Source: Streptomyces roseifaciens (GTDB taxonomy: Bacteria > Actinomycetota > Actinomycetes > Streptomycetales > Streptomycetaceae). From it: a DNA stretch of 64,000 bases. The DNA is taken from positions 620,001-684,000 of the forward strand of contig NZ_LNBE01000004.1 of assembly GCF_001445655.1 (NCBI RefSeq), written 5' to 3'. Both the position numbers and the translations under genes were made by a program. Positions within the stretch are counted from its first letter, which is position 1. Each line of letters begins with the position of its first letter. Under the pieces are notes generated by a model that saw only the letters and a program-made list of their open reading frames with translations, made no database searches and was not told the DNA's origin. Of this stretch, positions 1-8,123 are shown one piece after another.

Positions 1-215
1 CCGACCCCCGGTACGCCAATCCGCGCAACGAGGTCTGGCTCGACCTCACCACCGACCGGCGGGGCGACGGCACGTCCTCCGCCTCGGTCGCCTGGCGCTT
101 CCGCGCGGGCGAGGCCCGCTCCGTCGTCATCCACGAACACGCCACCGAGACGGGCCCGGGCCGGGCGGGCATGGCGGGCGCGCGGCTGGCGTGCGTCAAC
201 GTGCCCTTCAAGTGA
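1..215 (+). CDS. Cu/Zn superoxide dismutase-like protein, C-terminal fragment
   Basis: The reading frame is open from the window edge (first full codon at base 3) to TGA at 213-215, giving about 70 residues. The end of the protein reads VVIHEHATETGPGRAGMAGA followed by RLACVNVPF. This resembles the last active-site loop and terminal strand of the Cu/Zn-SOD fold, where a His, a Gly-rich turn and an AG-x-R-xAC segment are usual. Streptomyces encode secreted SOD-family proteins of this type. The N-terminus, including any signal peptide and most metal ligands, lies outside the window, so enzymatic activity cannot be judged. Confidence 0.6.
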   Translation, partial: DPRYANPRNEVWLDLTTDRRGDGTSSASVAWRFRAGEARSVVIHEHATETGPGRAGMAGARLACVNVPFK

Positions 216-306
216 GCGTCGAACAATAGGACGAGGCACTCGCAAGGGTGATCGTGCGCGCTGCAGGGCCCGGGCACGGCCCCCGGCGCCATAGCCTGCT
301 GCCGCC

Positions 307-747
307 ATGAACGATTTCGTTGACGAAGCACGCTCACGCGTCGCACACCTGCTCCGGATGGCCAACACCACGGACGACCGGGTCAGGGCACGGATCATCG
401 AGTACGCGGACACCACCCCGGAGCCGCCTGTCATGAGCCGGGCCGGGATCGTCACGACCGGATGCGCGCAGTGCCTGAGGACCGCGTGGAGGCAGCAGGA
501 CGCGGAAGGACCCGTGTGGGTCTGCGCGTCGTGCGGCCATGTCGAAGGAGTGACCGTGAACTGCCCCCACTGCAAGGTGGCCATGACCCCGCCGCCCCTC
601 GGCGCCCCCGACCGGTGGCAGTGCCCGCGGTGCCCTCGGGTCGCGGCCACGGGTGAGAGTGCGCAGGACATCGAGGAACGCGAGCGGCAACGGCTTGCGG
701 CGGTTGCCGCGCTGGACTCGGCGATGGCCCTGCGGGCCGGCGAGTGA
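307..747 (+). CDS. Double zinc-ribbon protein of unknown function
   Basis: This is a 146-residue soluble protein starting at ATG 307. It carries four CxxC knuckles at about residues 53-56, 73-76, 86-89 and 106-109, which pair naturally into two zinc ribbons. The N-terminal 45 residues are helical and charged, and a short charged helix ends the protein. No catalytic motif is visible. Zinc ribbons of this kind usually mediate protein or nucleic-acid contacts. The gene stands alone between the SOD-like gene and a convergent operon, so context does not suggest a function. No clear ribosome-binding site precedes the ATG. Confidence 0.7.
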   Translation: MNDFVDEARSRVAHLLRMANTTDDRVRARIIEYADTTPEPPVMSRAGIVTTGCAQCLRTAWRQQDAEGPVWVCASCGHVEGVTVNCPHCKVAMTPPPLGAPDRWQCPRCPRVAATGESAQDIEERERQRLAAVAALDSAMALRAGE

Positions 748-784
748 GTGCTGCGCTGATGCGCCGAAGTTCACTGCGAGGTCA

Positions 785-850
785 CGCCCCGCAAGGGGCG
801 CGGGGAACTGCGCGACCAGCCACGGTCCGCCCGCAGCCGACCGACGGCAC
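785..850. repeat. Streptomyces-type dispersed intergenic repeat with GCAA-loop hairpin
   Basis: Within the convergent gap 748-943, the segment beginning at 785 forms a hairpin, CGCCCC-GCAA-GGGGCG (785-800), followed by GCGGGGAACTGCGCGACCAG and a CAGCCG tail. I recognise this string as a short element recurring in intergenic DNA of many Streptomyces genomes. The hairpin could end transcription from both convergent genes. It occurs once in this window, so its multicopy nature rests on background knowledge. Confidence 0.6.
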
Positions 851-943
851 GGCACCGCCGGTCGGGCACATGGTGGTTTCTCGCCGCTGCGGCGGAAGAA
901 CATGCCCGCCGCGGTGCAGGGCTGCCGTACGGCCACCGGCCGG

Positions 944-2125
944 CTACCGCAGGTGCCCCGTGTCGTTCAGCAGCCGCAGTGACGCGTTCCCGTCCGCGTA
1001 GTACGCCACCGCCGACAGCGACGCCGCCGACAGCTCCATGCGGAACAGGGACTCCGGCGGGGCCCCGAGGGCCAGCCGGACGAGGGTCTTGACCGGCGTC
1101 ACATGGGTGACCAGCAGCACCGTGCGGCCGGCGTACCGGGCGAGGAGCTTGTCGCGCGTGACCGCCATGCGGCGGGCGACCGCCGCGAAGCTCTCGCCGC
1201 CGCCGGTCGGGGCCGCCTTGGAGGAGGCCAGCCAGGCGTCGAGGTCGGCGGGGTGGCGCTCGCGGACCTCCGCGAACGTCAGGCCCTCCCAGGCCCCGAA
1301 GTCGGCCTCGCGCAGACCCTCCTCGACGCGCACCTCCAGGCCCAGGCGCGCGGCAGCGGCGGCCGCGGTCTCGCGGCAGCGCCGCATGGGCGAGGAGACG
1401 ATCGCCTGGATCGTGCCGCGCGCGGCGAGCGCCGCGGCCGTGTGCTCGGCCTGGCGGAGGCCGACGGGCGAGAGCTCGGGGTCGCTGCCGCCACTGCCGG
1501 AGAATCGCTTCTGCGGAGTGAGGGCCGTCTCGCCGTGCCGCAGCAGCACGAAGGTGGTCGGTGCCCCGAGGTCGGCGGGGGCGGCCCAGCCGACGGGAGC
1601 GGCCTTGGGCTCCTCGAGCGGCTCCGCCACGGGCTCCGCCGTACGTACGGCCGTGCGCGCGGCCGTACGCTCCGCGAGCGCCGCCGCGGAGGCGCCCGCC
1701 TCCCACTGACGGCCCGCCTTGCCCGCGTCCATGGCCTCGTTGGCGAGCCGGTCCGCGTGCTTGTTCTGCTCGCGCGGGATCCACTCGTACGCGACCTGCC
1801 CCGCGGGGTAGAGCGCGCGCGCCCGGGCGGCGAGCGGCCGCATGTCCGGGTGCTTGATCTTCCAGCGGCCCGACATCTGCTCCACGACGAGCTTGGAGTC
1901 CATCCGGACCAGGACCCCGGCGCCGGGGTCGAGGGCCTTCGCGGCCTCCAGGCCGGCGATGAGCCCCCGGTACTCGGCGACGTTGTTCGTGGCCGTGCCG
2001 ATGTACTCGGCGGCCTCGGCGAGCGCCTCGCCGGTCGCCGCGTCCAGCACGACGGCGCCGTAGCCGGCGGGGCCCGGGTTGCCCCGGGAACCGCCGTCCG
2101 CCTCGACGATGAAGCGAGGGGCCAC
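944..2125 (-). CDS. Bifunctional RNase H / acid phosphatase fusion
   Basis: A 393-residue fusion starting at GTG 2125. Residues 1-140 are an RNase HI domain with the acidic motifs EADGGSRGNPGP, NNVAEYRG, RMDSK and the late ADRLANEAMD aspartate. An Ala-rich linker (about 140-190) joins a histidine phosphatase domain (about 190-393) with LLRHGET, SSPMRRCRET, EADFGAWEG and VTHVTPVK. This family is known in actinobacteria, where the RNase H half removes RNA from RNA-DNA hybrids and the phosphatase half resembles CobC (alpha-ribazole phosphatase). It begins 5 bases after the zinc-ribbon gene ends, so it is the last gene of a three-gene operon. All catalytic acids I expect are present. Confidence 0.93.
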   Translation of the reverse strand: MAPRFIVEADGGSRGNPGPAGYGAVVLDAATGEALAEAAEYIGTATNNVAEYRGLIAGLEAAKALDPGAGVLVRMDSKLVVEQMSGRWKIKHPDMRPLAARARALYPAGQVAYEWIPREQNKHADRLANEAMDAGKAGRQWEAGASAAALAERTAARTAVRTAEPVAEPLEEPKAAPVGWAAPADLGAPTTFVLLRHGETALTPQKRFSGSGGSDPELSPVGLRQAEHTAAALAARGTIQAIVSSPMRRCRETAAAAAARLGLEVRVEEGLREADFGAWEGLTFAEVRERHPADLDAWLASSKAAPTGGGESFAAVARRMAVTRDKLLARYAGRTVLLVTHVTPVKTLVRLALGAPPESLFRMELSAASLSAVAYYADGNASLRLLNDTGHLR

Positions 2126-2130
2126 GGGGC

Positions 2131-2874
2131 TTACAGGCCGGACTCGGAGGTGCGGACCAGGATGCGGCTGCAGTTCTCGCAGCGGACGACCTGGTCCGGC
2201 GCGGCGGCGCGGACCTCGTTGAGCTCGGTGATGTCCAGCTCCAGGCGGCAGCCCTCGCAGCGGCGCTGGTTCAGGCGCGCCGCGCCGATGCCGCCCTGCT
2301 TCGCCCGCAGTCGGTCGTAGAGCTTGAGCAGGTCGGCCGGGACGGAGCCGGAGACGATCTCGCGCTCCTTGGTGACCGAGGCGGCCTCGGCGTCGATCTC
2401 GCCGACGGCGGCGTCGCGGCGCGCGACGGCGTCGTTGACCTTGGCCTGGACGGACTCGACGCGGCCGGTCAGCTCGGTGACCCGCTCCTGCGCGGACTCG
2501 CGGCGCTCCATGACCTCGAGGACGACGTCCTCCAGGTCGCCCTGGCGCTTGGCGAGCGAGGCCACCTCGCGCTGCAGGTTCTCCAGGTCCTTGGCGGACA
2601 TGCCGACGCCGGTGTCCAGGCGCTGCTGGTCACGGGCGGCGCGCTGGCGGACCTGGTCGACGTCCTGCTCGGCCTTGGTCTGCTCGCGGGCGGTGTCGCT
2701 CTCCTCGGTCTGCGCGGCGACGAGGAGGTCGCGGTGCTGGGCGAGGTCGGCCTCGAGGGAGGCGATCTCGGCGTGCTCGGGCAGGGTCGTGCGCTTGTGG
2801 GCGAGCTGACCGAGGCGGGTGTCCAGCGCCTGGAGGTCGAGGAGGCGGATCTGGTCGGCGGGCGCGGCGTTCAG
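2131..2874 (-). CDS. Coiled-coil zinc-ribbon protein (C4-type), apparent CTG start
   Basis: A 247-residue protein starting NAAPADQIRLLDLQALD. Residues 10-175 are a long charged antiparallel coiled coil, and the C-terminus holds a C4 zinc ribbon (CEGC about 35 residues before CENC). It belongs to the bacterial family annotated as zinc-ribbon domain proteins that accompany Nif3-like genes in actinobacteria; its molecular role is unsettled, though nucleic-acid binding is often proposed. No ATG, GTG or TTG lies near the conserved N-terminus. A CTG at 2874-2872 fits: it has AGGAG six bases upstream and overlaps the TGA of the upstream Nif3 gene in the arrangement CTGA, which implies translational coupling. 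Confidence 0.88.
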   Translation of the reverse strand: MNAAPADQIRLLDLQALDTRLGQLAHKRTTLPEHAEIASLEADLAQHRDLLVAAQTEESDTAREQTKAEQDVDQVRQRAARDQQRLDTGVGMSAKDLENLQREVASLAKRQGDLEDVVLEVMERRESAQERVTELTGRVESVQAKVNDAVARRDAAVGEIDAEAASVTKEREIVSGSVPADLLKLYDRLRAKQGGIGAARLNQRRCEGCRLELDITELNEVRAAAPDQVVRCENCSRILVRTSESGL

Positions 2875-3728
2875 TTGGGGGCTCCTGTTGAGTGGTGGTC
2901 GGTGGAGGACGCCGCGTGGGCGGTCCAGGGGTCGGTGACGATCTTCGAGACGTGGGTGCGCAGGCCCCAGCCGTGCCGGTCGGAGATCTCGTCCAGCTGG
3001 GCGGCCGCCTGCTCGGTCCAGGGCCACTCGGTGGCCCAGTGCGCCGCGTCGACCAGCGCCAGCGGGCTGTGCTGCTGGGCCTCGGACGCGGGGTGGTGGC
3101 GCAGGTCGGCGGTGACGTAGGCGTCCACGCCGGCGGCTCGCACCGCATCGAAGAGGGAGTCGCCGGAGCCGCCGCAGACCGCGACGGTGCGGATGGTGCG
3201 CCCGGGGTCGCCGGCGACCCGGATGCCCTGGGCCGTGACGGGCAGCCGCTTGGCGGCGTGCTCGGCGAATGCGGCCAGATCCATGGGCGGGTCGAGCTCG
3301 CAGACGCGGCCGAGGCCGCGGCGGCCCGCGGGGTCGTCCGGGTCGGGCACGAGCGGGCCGGTGACGCGCAGGTCGAGCGCGCCGGCGAGGGCGTCGGAGA
3401 CGCCGGGGTCGGCGCGGTCGGCGTTGGTGTGCGCGACGTGCAGGGCGATGTCGTTCTTGATCAGCGTGTGCACGGCCCGGCCCTTGAAGGTCGAGGCCGC
3501 GACGGTGGTCGTCCCGCGCAGGTAGAGCGGGTGGTGCGTGACCAGGAGGTCGGCACCGAGCTCCACGGCCTCCTCGACGACCTCCTGGACGGGGTCGACC
3601 GCGAACAGGACCCGGGTGACCGGGGCGCCGGGGTCGCCGCAGACCGTGCCGACGGCATCCCACTGCTCGGCCCGCTCGGGGGGCCACAGGGCGTCGAGGG
3701 CGGCGATGACTTCAGACAGTGCGGGCAC
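2871..3728 (-). CDS. Nif3-like dinuclear metal centre protein
   Basis: A 285-residue member of the Nif3/YbgI family (DUF34), proteins that form toroidal hexamers with a dinuclear metal site. Visible motifs are EQWDAVG, the metal-binding LVTHHPLYLRG, ALHVAHTNADRADPG, and the late DLRHHPASEA segment. Family members have been linked to GTP cyclohydrolase-like chemistry and metal homeostasis, but the true substrate is not settled. I chose GTG 3728 (VPALSEVIAALDALWPPE) because homologues start here; an in-frame ATG at 3767 is the alternative. It heads the operon with the zinc-ribbon and RNase H/phosphatase genes, overlapping the next start by four bases. Confidence 0.9.
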   Translation of the reverse strand: MPALSEVIAALDALWPPERAEQWDAVGTVCGDPGAPVTRVLFAVDPVQEVVEEAVELGADLLVTHHPLYLRGTTTVAASTFKGRAVHTLIKNDIALHVAHTNADRADPGVSDALAGALDLRVTGPLVPDPDDPAGRRGLGRVCELDPPMDLAAFAEHAAKRLPVTAQGIRVAGDPGRTIRTVAVCGGSGDSLFDAVRAAGVDAYVTADLRHHPASEAQQHSPLALVDAAHWATEWPWTEQAAAQLDEISDRHGWGLRTHVSKIVTDPWTAHAASSTDHHSTGAPN

Positions 3729-3807
3729 GGAGGAAAGGCTACCTGTCCGCCGTGCCCGCGCGGCCATCGCTCAGCGCATGGTCATGCCGGGGGTTCCGGG
3801 GCGGGCT

Positions 3808-3829
3808 CCCGGCCGGGGTGCCGGCCGGG
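3808..3829. terminator. Hairpin terminator after the siderophore-binding gene
   Basis: CCCGGCCGG and CCGGCCGGG form a perfect 9-bp stem around a 4-base loop (GGTG), about 20 bases beyond the stop of the minus-strand lipoprotein gene at 3851. No T-tract follows, which is common for Streptomyces terminators. Confidence 0.5.
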
Positions 3830-3850
3830 GGTGCCCGCTACGTCACCCTG

Positions 3851-4891
3851 CTACTTCACGAGGAAGCCGCGGAGGTCGTCGAGGACGCTGTTGGCGGCCG
3901 TGACGCCCAGGCCCAGGTACCAGGTCTCGTCCTTGACGTCCTTGGCCCGGTCCTCCTTGACCGCCTTCAGGCTCTTCCACAGCGGGTTGCCCTCGGCGGC
4001 GTCGCGCTTGGTCTTGTCCGCGGCGCCGTAGACGCCGGTGAAGATCCAGTCGCCGTCGGCCTGGTCGATCTGCTCCGGGGAGATCTCCACGGCGAGCTTG
4101 TCGGCCTGCTGGTTCTTCGGGCGCGGCAGGCCGGCGTCCTTGAGGATCGTGCCGATGAAGGACTGCCCGGCGTACAGGCGCGTGAACTGCGGCAGGTAGC
4201 GGACCATCGAGATGGTGGGCTTGTTCTCGCCGAGGTCCTCGCCCAGCTTCTTCGCCTTGGCGGCGTACGCGTCGAGGTTCTTCCTCGCCTCGGCGGTCTT
4301 GTCGAGCGCGGCCGCGTTGAGGAGGTAGTTCTCCTTCCACGTGAAGCCCGGGCGGAGGGAGAAGACGGTCGGGGCGATCTTGGCGAGGTCCTTGTAGTTC
4401 TTCTCCGCGCGCAGCTTGCTGCCGAGGATCAGGTCCGGCTTGAGCTCGTTGATGGCCTCGAGGTCGAGGTTGTTGATCGTGCCGACGTTCTTCGGGTCGC
4501 CGGCGTCCTTCTTCAGGTACTCCGGGAGCTCCTGGCTGCCCTCGCTGGGGGCCCAGCCGACCGGCTGGAGGCCGAGCGAGACCACGTTGTCGAGCTCGCC
4601 GACGTCGAGGACGACGACGCGCTTCGGGCGCTCCTTCAGCTCGGTCTTGCCGAGCGCGTGCGTGATGGTGCGCGGGAACCGGCCGGGCGCGGCGTCCGTG
4701 CCCATCTTGGCGGTCTCCTCGGCGGCCTTGCCGAAGTCCTTGCCGCCCTGCGCCACGGCCTTGGAGCCGCTGCCGCCGTCCTTGCCCGCGGCGTCCTTGC
4801 CACCGTCCTCCGACGACCCGCAGGCCGTGAGGGAGAGCGCGGCGGCTACGGACAGGGCGACTGCGGCGGTGCCGCGGCGACGAAGGGACAT
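3851..4891 (-). CDS. Iron-siderophore ABC transporter substrate-binding lipoprotein
   Basis: A 346-residue type II signal-peptide protein: MSLRRRG, a hydrophobic stretch and lipobox LSLTAC with Cys24. The mature part matches the FepB/FecB/FhuD clamshell fold: RVVVLDVGELDNVVSLGLQP, DLEAINELKPDLILGS, KIAPTVF, and IDQADGDWIF. It would capture ferric siderophore outside the membrane and hand it to a FecCD-type permease. No permease or ATPase is adjacent, so it probably shares one from elsewhere. ATG 4891 was chosen over upstream starts because GGAG lies six bases before it. An iron box at 4973-4991 precedes it, so iron-repressed expression by DmdR1/IdeR is expected. Confidence 0.9.
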   Translation of the reverse strand: MSLRRRGTAAVALSVAAALSLTACGSSEDGGKDAAGKDGGSGSKAVAQGGKDFGKAAEETAKMGTDAAPGRFPRTITHALGKTELKERPKRVVVLDVGELDNVVSLGLQPVGWAPSEGSQELPEYLKKDAGDPKNVGTINNLDLEAINELKPDLILGSKLRAEKNYKDLAKIAPTVFSLRPGFTWKENYLLNAAALDKTAEARKNLDAYAAKAKKLGEDLGENKPTISMVRYLPQFTRLYAGQSFIGTILKDAGLPRPKNQQADKLAVEISPEQIDQADGDWIFTGVYGAADKTKRDAAEGNPLWKSLKAVKEDRAKDVKDETWYLGLGVTAANSVLDDLRGFLVK

Positions 4892-4972
4892 CACGTACTC
4901 CATGTCGGTCCGGCCGGCCATCGGGGCCGGCGGGTGGTCAAGGGGGCCTTTTCAGCCACCCCCCGCGACTAC

Positions 4973-4991
4973 TTAGGCACGCCTTACCTTA
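4973..4991 (-). promoter_or_regulatory. Iron box (DmdR1/IdeR operator)
   Basis: On the minus strand the site reads TAAGGTAAGGCGTGCCTAA, matching 14 of 19 positions of the actinobacterial iron-box consensus TTAGGTTAGGCTAACCTAA. It lies 82 bases upstream of the siderophore-binding lipoprotein start. The rest of the 4892-5138 gap shows no gene. Confidence 0.8.
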
Positions 4992-5138
4992 CGTGACGGT
5001 GCGAATGCGCGAAGCACAGCCTCCTCCTGCTCCTCAGGCGAATCGGACAAGAGCCACCCTTACGCGTGAAGCGGGCCGACTCTCATTGTTCGGCTGGAAG
5101 TGCGATAACTACGTTCAGTGCCGGAGGTGACGTTTCTC

Positions 5139-7901
5139 ATGACGGTCTGTGCCCCCCAGAGCACTCCACAGAGCACCCCGCGGAGTGGCTCGATGGACAT
5201 GAGACGCGCGGCGTTCACGGTCACGGCGAACGGCTCGTACGCCGCCCGGCTGGCCCTCGACGGCGGCACGGGCGGCTGGTTCCCCGAGCGCTGGACGCTC
5301 GACGGCCCCGAGCCCTACGCCGTGCCGCTGCCCGGCAGCCAGCCCGAGGAACCCGACAGCGAAGTGCAGCCGCTCGCCGACGGGCGGGTCCTCATCCGCC
5401 GCCGCGTCGCCGAGCGGCACACCCTCTCGCTGCTCTACCCCACCGGCCCCGGCACCGGGGAGCTGGCCGTCGGCGCCGTCGAGTGCGCCCGGCTGACCCT
5501 GCTGCCCCCCGCGCCGGGCGGCGCCGCCGCCTACGGGCTCGTGCACGCCGAGCGGACCACCGCGCTGTGGCGGCTGCACGGCGGCTCCTTCGGGCCCGAG
5601 CGGGTCGTGGAGGTGCCGGGCCGCTGCGCCGGCGGCGCCTGGCTCGACCGCACGGGCCGGCTGCTGGCCCTCGACCGCGAGCTGGACGGCCGCACCAAGA
5701 CCGTCGTCGTGGACCTGGAGCGCGGCGGCGAGACCAGCCCCCTGCTGCAGATCACCGAGGAGAGCAACGACCGGCTGCTGCTCGCCGACCCCTACAGCGG
5801 CCTGCTGCTCGTACGGTCCGACGCCCCCGGCCAGGACCGGCTCGGATGGGGCGTGCTCGGCTCCGCCCGCCCCGTGCGCTTCCCCGAGTGCCTGCGGCCC
5901 GCGGGCGCCGCGCTCACCCCCTTCGCCGCCCAGCCCGGGCAGGAGCTCACCCCCGAAGGGTGCGCGGTGGCCTTCCGGGTCGAGGGAGCCACCGGCAGCT
6001 GGGTCGGCGTGTGGCGCCCCGCAGGGAAACAGCTCCAGCAATTCCCGGCACCCGCCGGGTGGCTGGTCGGCGCCGGCCTGTGGACCAGCGGCGGCGAACT
6101 GCGGCTGCCGTTCGTCACGCCGTACGTGCGCTGCGGCCTGGCACGGCTGCGGCTGCCGGAAGGGGAGCGGGGCGAGACACGGGATACCGACGGGCGCGGT
6201 GCGGCGCGGGACGCGGCCCCCGGAGGGCCGCGCACCGCGCCGGGTCAGGCACCGCGGCCTCCCCTGGAACAGGTGCAGCAGCCGCTGCCACCGCACAGGC
6301 CCCCGTCCGGCTCCCAGCTGCGGACCGGGCCCGCCCCGGCGGCCGAACAGCAGCCACAGACGCCTGCGGCGCCCGCGCAGACGCAGCAGCCGCTGCTGCA
6401 AGTACCGCGCCCGATGCCGGAGCAGACACCCGCCGGGCCGCAGCGGCCACAACAGCCGCTGCTGCGGGAAGCCTCACGCCCGGCGGGGCCGTCGACTTCC
6501 GCCGCGGCGCATCGGCCGCAGCCGCTGCTGCAGGAAGTACGGCCCGCGGCGCCGCAGCCGGTCCGGCCGGTGCTGGGGTCCGGGGCTGCGGATGGGCCGC
6601 AGGAGCAAGTGCCGTTCCTGCACGAGGTGCCCCGTGCGGCGGAGCCGCCGGTCTCCGTCGTGCCGCCTGCGCCGCAGTCGTTGCTGCGGGAAGTACGGCC
6701 CTCCGGGCCGGAGCCGGCCCGGTCGGTGCCGGAGTCCGGGTTTGCTGCGGGCGGGCCGCAGCTGCAGGCGCCGTTGCGGCAGGAAGCGCCGCGGCCGGTG
6801 CCGGAGGAGCAGGCCGCCGCAGCGCCGCAGCGGGTGGAGCAGCCGCTGCTGCACGAAGCGCTCCGCCCGGCGCCGCCGCAGACGCCGCTGCTGCAGGACG
6901 CACCCCGCCCGGCGGAGCAGCCGGGCTCCGCCGCGGCGCATCGGCCGCAGCCGCTGCTGCAGGAAGTACGGGACGCCGGGCCGCAGTCGGTCCGGCCGGT
7001 ACCGGAGACCGGTTTCGCGGGTGGCCCGCAGATGCAGGCGCCGTCACTGCACGAGGCGTCCCCTGCGGCGGAGCCGCCGGTCCCCGCGGCGCCGCAGCCG
7101 TTCCGGCCGGTGCCGGGGTCCGGGGCTGCGAGTGGGCCGCAGGTGCAGGTGCCGTTGCTGCACGAGGTGCCGCGGCCGGGCTCTGCTGGGGTGCATCAGC
7201 CGCAGTCGTTGCTGCGGGAGGTGCCGTCCTTCGAGCCCCAGTCGGCGCGGCCGGTGTCGGAGTCCGGACCGGCGGGTGGGCCGCAGGCGCAAGCGCCGTT
7301 GCTGCACGAGGTGCCCCGCCCGGCGGAGCAGCAGGCTCAGCCGCAGCTGCAGGAAGTCCCGTCCCCCGAGCCGCAGCAGGCGCGGTCGGAGTCCCGTTTT
7401 GCGGGTGGGCCGCAGGCGCAGGTGCCATTGCTGCAGGAAGTTCCGTCCCCCGAGCCGCTGCCGACGCGGCCGGTGTCGGAGTCCGGACCGGCGGGTGGGC
7501 CGCAGGCGCAAGCGCCGTTGCTGCACGAGGTGCCCCGCCCGGCGGAGCAGCAGGCTCAGCCGTTGCTGCAGGAAGTCCCGTCCCCCGGGCCGCAGCCGGC
7601 CCGCCCGGTGTCCGAGGAGTCGGCTTCCGCAGGGCGGCCGCAGCAGCCGTTGCTGCATCAGGTGCCTTGCCCGCCGCAGGCGTCCCCGCAGGCGTCCCCG
7701 CCCCTCATGGAGCGTCCCCACGAAGGGCCCCCGCCCTGCCCGCCGCCTCAGGCTGAGCGAGGTGAGTCGCCCGCGTCCGTGTGGACCGCCGTGCCTCCCA
7801 CCGGTCTTCCGGGCGCCGGTATGCCGGGTGCCTGGTCCGCGGCGGCTTCCAGGCCCGTGCCCCTGCAGCAGGCACCGCTGGGACGGGAGTCCCGGCCTTG
7901 A
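5139..7901 (+). CDS. Large protein with Pro/Gln-rich PLLxEV repeat array
   Basis: A 920-residue protein. ATG 5139 follows GGAGGTGA at a good distance; GTG 5118 is in frame but poorer. Residues 1-350 form a compact beta-rich domain (VTANGSYAARLALDGG, GGWFPERWTLDG, RLLLADPYSGLLLVRSD) with propeller-like strands that I cannot assign to a family. From about residue 405 to 845 it becomes repetitive and disordered: units of roughly 40-45 residues built on PLLQEVPSPEPQ, RPVSESG, AGGPQAQ and APLLHEVPRPAEQ. Two DNA copies (7246-7343 and 7465-7562) are identical over about 98 bp. There is no signal peptide or membrane segment. Function is unknown; the tail suggests a scaffold or multivalent binding surface. 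Confidence 0.8.
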   Translation: MTVCAPQSTPQSTPRSGSMDMRRAAFTVTANGSYAARLALDGGTGGWFPERWTLDGPEPYAVPLPGSQPEEPDSEVQPLADGRVLIRRRVAERHTLSLLYPTGPGTGELAVGAVECARLTLLPPAPGGAAAYGLVHAERTTALWRLHGGSFGPERVVEVPGRCAGGAWLDRTGRLLALDRELDGRTKTVVVDLERGGETSPLLQITEESNDRLLLADPYSGLLLVRSDAPGQDRLGWGVLGSARPVRFPECLRPAGAALTPFAAQPGQELTPEGCAVAFRVEGATGSWVGVWRPAGKQLQQFPAPAGWLVGAGLWTSGGELRLPFVTPYVRCGLARLRLPEGERGETRDTDGRGAARDAAPGGPRTAPGQAPRPPLEQVQQPLPPHRPPSGSQLRTGPAPAAEQQPQTPAAPAQTQQPLLQVPRPMPEQTPAGPQRPQQPLLREASRPAGPSTSAAAHRPQPLLQEVRPAAPQPVRPVLGSGAADGPQEQVPFLHEVPRAAEPPVSVVPPAPQSLLREVRPSGPEPARSVPESGFAAGGPQLQAPLRQEAPRPVPEEQAAAAPQRVEQPLLHEALRPAPPQTPLLQDAPRPAEQPGSAAAHRPQPLLQEVRDAGPQSVRPVPETGFAGGPQMQAPSLHEASPAAEPPVPAAPQPFRPVPGSGAASGPQVQVPLLHEVPRPGSAGVHQPQSLLREVPSFEPQSARPVSESGPAGGPQAQAPLLHEVPRPAEQQAQPQLQEVPSPEPQQARSESRFAGGPQAQVPLLQEVPSPEPLPTRPVSESGPAGGPQAQAPLLHEVPRPAEQQAQPLLQEVPSPGPQPARPVSEESASAGRPQQPLLHQVPCPPQASPQASPPLMERPHEGPPPCPPPQAERGESPASVWTAVPPTGLPGAGMPGAWSAAASRPVPLQQAPLGRESRP
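6360..7670 (+). repeat. Coding tandem repeat region (degenerate ~120-135 bp units)
   Basis: The C-terminal half of the 5139-7901 gene consists of degenerate in-frame repeats encoding PLL(Q/H)EV(P/R) blocks separated by RPV.ES(G) and GGPQxQ spacers. The repeats are most alike near the 3' end, where 7246-7343 recurs at 7465-7562 with a 219-base offset and no visible difference. This points to recent unequal crossing-over and likely copy-number variation between strains. Confidence 0.85.
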
Positions 7902-8033
7902 GCGGCCGCCGACTCGCGGCCCGGCCGGGTGGCCCGGGCGATCAAGGTCCCGTTAGAATCCGGGCGGGGGTTGCGCAGCTGTGCCGGACGGTGACGGTCA
8001 CCGTCGTGAGCCGGACGGCCGTGCGCGGAGGAC

Positions 8034-8053
8034 GTGTCGGCGTCCGCCGACAC
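8034..8053. promoter_or_regulatory. Inverted repeat upstream of the 51-residue protein
   Basis: GTGTCGGCG and CGCCGACAC are perfect 9-bp arms around TC, about 70 bases before the ATG at 8124. It could be an operator or a leader hairpin; nothing in the sequence names the regulator. Confidence 0.3.
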
Positions 8054-8123
8054 CGCGCGCCACTGCCGTGGCAGCCCCCTACGCGCAAAGCACGCATCCC
8101 CATCCGACGGAGTGACTTTCCCC

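Noticed and set aside
4892..5138. Possible riboswitch or small RNA in the gap
   Set aside because: Apart from the iron box I see no conserved aptamer or terminator-like structure.
6360..7670. Repeat array considered as a CRISPR array
   Set aside because: The repeats are in frame, variable in length, without unique spacers, and encode a continuous protein.
6115..7721. Long open frames on the minus strand and in other plus frames across the repeat region, rich in Ala/Pro or Arg
   Set aside because: They are mirror frames of the high-GC repeats. Only the 5139-7901 frame has a ribosome-binding site, a conserved-looking N-terminal domain and the expected codon bias.
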